From Anaerolineales bacterium (GTDB lineage: Bacteria; Chloroflexota; Anaerolineae; Anaerolineales; UBA4823): 6,576 nt of DNA. The stretch spans positions 1 through 6,576 of the forward strand of contig JALHTN010000272.1 of assembly GCA_022865865.1 (NCBI GenBank), read 5' to 3'. This document shows, piece after piece, positions 6,332 through 6,576 of the stretch. The notes under the pieces are model-generated. The model did not search any database. It was given only the letters and a program-made list of their open reading frames with translations, and was not told the origin of the DNA. The translations under genes were made by a program, and so were the position numbers. Each line of letters starts with the position of its first letter. The first letter of the stretch is position 1.

Positions 6332-6576
6332 TTAGAACCCATATTTCTCTGCATAAGCGACCAAAGCCTCTTCAAACAGAGTCATCGGGGGGCGTACGAG
6401 TCCTGCACCGACCTGGCCGACGCCAGCATCTTTGTGGGCGATGCCGGTGTTAATACGCGGGGTAATGCCTTTTTCGACCACTTTGCGGATGTCGATGCCG
6501 GTTGGGGTACCACGAAAATCGAGCGGTGGAATGGTGAAATATTTATGTTCGCTGAAGCAAATTTCGTACATTTCCA
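6332..6576 (-). CDS. DUF1116 family protein (YlbE/AllG-like), C-terminal fragment; 5' end outside window
   Basis: About 81 codons remain, open to the window edge and ending at TAA 6332-6334. The ATG at 6571 is internal, since the frame continues upstream of it and family members are over 400 residues. The fragment contains IPPLDFRGTPTGIDIRKVV, then ITPRINTGIAHKDAGVGQVG with AGLVRPPMTLFEEAL. I recognise this as the conserved C-terminus of DUF1116 proteins, in which the INTGIAHK and GQ(V/I)GAG segments are the most constant. Family knowledge: E. coli YlbE (AllG) works with FdrA (AllF) and YlbF (AllH) in oxamate carbamoyl transfer at the end of anaerobic allantoin breakdown. By analogy this protein may be part of a carbamoyltransferase whose other subunits would be encoded just upstream, outside the window. 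Recognition is from memory of the family and on a partial sequence. Confidence 0.75.
   Translation of the reverse strand, partial: EMYEICFSEHKYFTIPPLDFRGTPTGIDIRKVVEKGITPRINTGIAHKDAGVGQVGAGLVRPPMTLFEEALVAYAEKYGF

Overview
The window carries one strand-consistent gene cluster. All six genes lie on the minus strand, with intergenic gaps of about 45 to 125 bp. In transcription order (high to low coordinates) they are: the C-terminal end of a DUF1116 (YlbE/AllG-type) protein; a 557-residue double-domain cyclase-family metal hydrolase; an NmrA-like NAD(P)-binding protein; and the three subunits of a molybdenum hydroxylase in the order FAD subunit, 2Fe-2S subunit, molybdopterin subunit. The last gene runs off the left edge of the window. 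There are no RNA genes, mobile elements, CRISPR arrays or gene-free stretches longer than 300 bp.

The organism is a bacterium with roughly balanced base composition (about half G+C by eye) and Shine-Dalgarno-led genes. The CoxM-CoxS-CoxL gene order and this kind of accessory catabolic cluster would fit a Chloroflexota/Anaerolineae-like or similar environmental heterotroph. That placement is a weak impression, not something the sequence proves. None of the proteins shows an export signal, so the system looks cytoplasmic.

The likely theme is catabolism of a nitrogen-containing compound, possibly a heterocycle. A molybdenum hydroxylase would oxidise the substrate. A cyclase-type hydrolase (the fold of kynurenine formamidase and isatin hydrolase) would open a ring or cleave an amide. 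The DUF1116 protein belongs to the family of the AllG component of the FdrA/AllFGH carbamoyltransferase, which in other bacteria conserves energy from ureido compounds as carbamoyl phosphate. The NmrA-like protein could be a reductase of an intermediate or a redox sensor. The pathway and substrate are inference; the family assignments are well supported.

The two points most worth checking are these. In the cyclase, the N-terminal copy has lost three of the four residues of the HxxxHxD...H metal motif while the C-terminal copy keeps all of them. In the molybdopterin subunit, the active-site loop reads IRGAGRPQ instead of the cysteine-containing loop of true CO dehydrogenase, so a 'carbon monoxide dehydrogenase' label would mislead.
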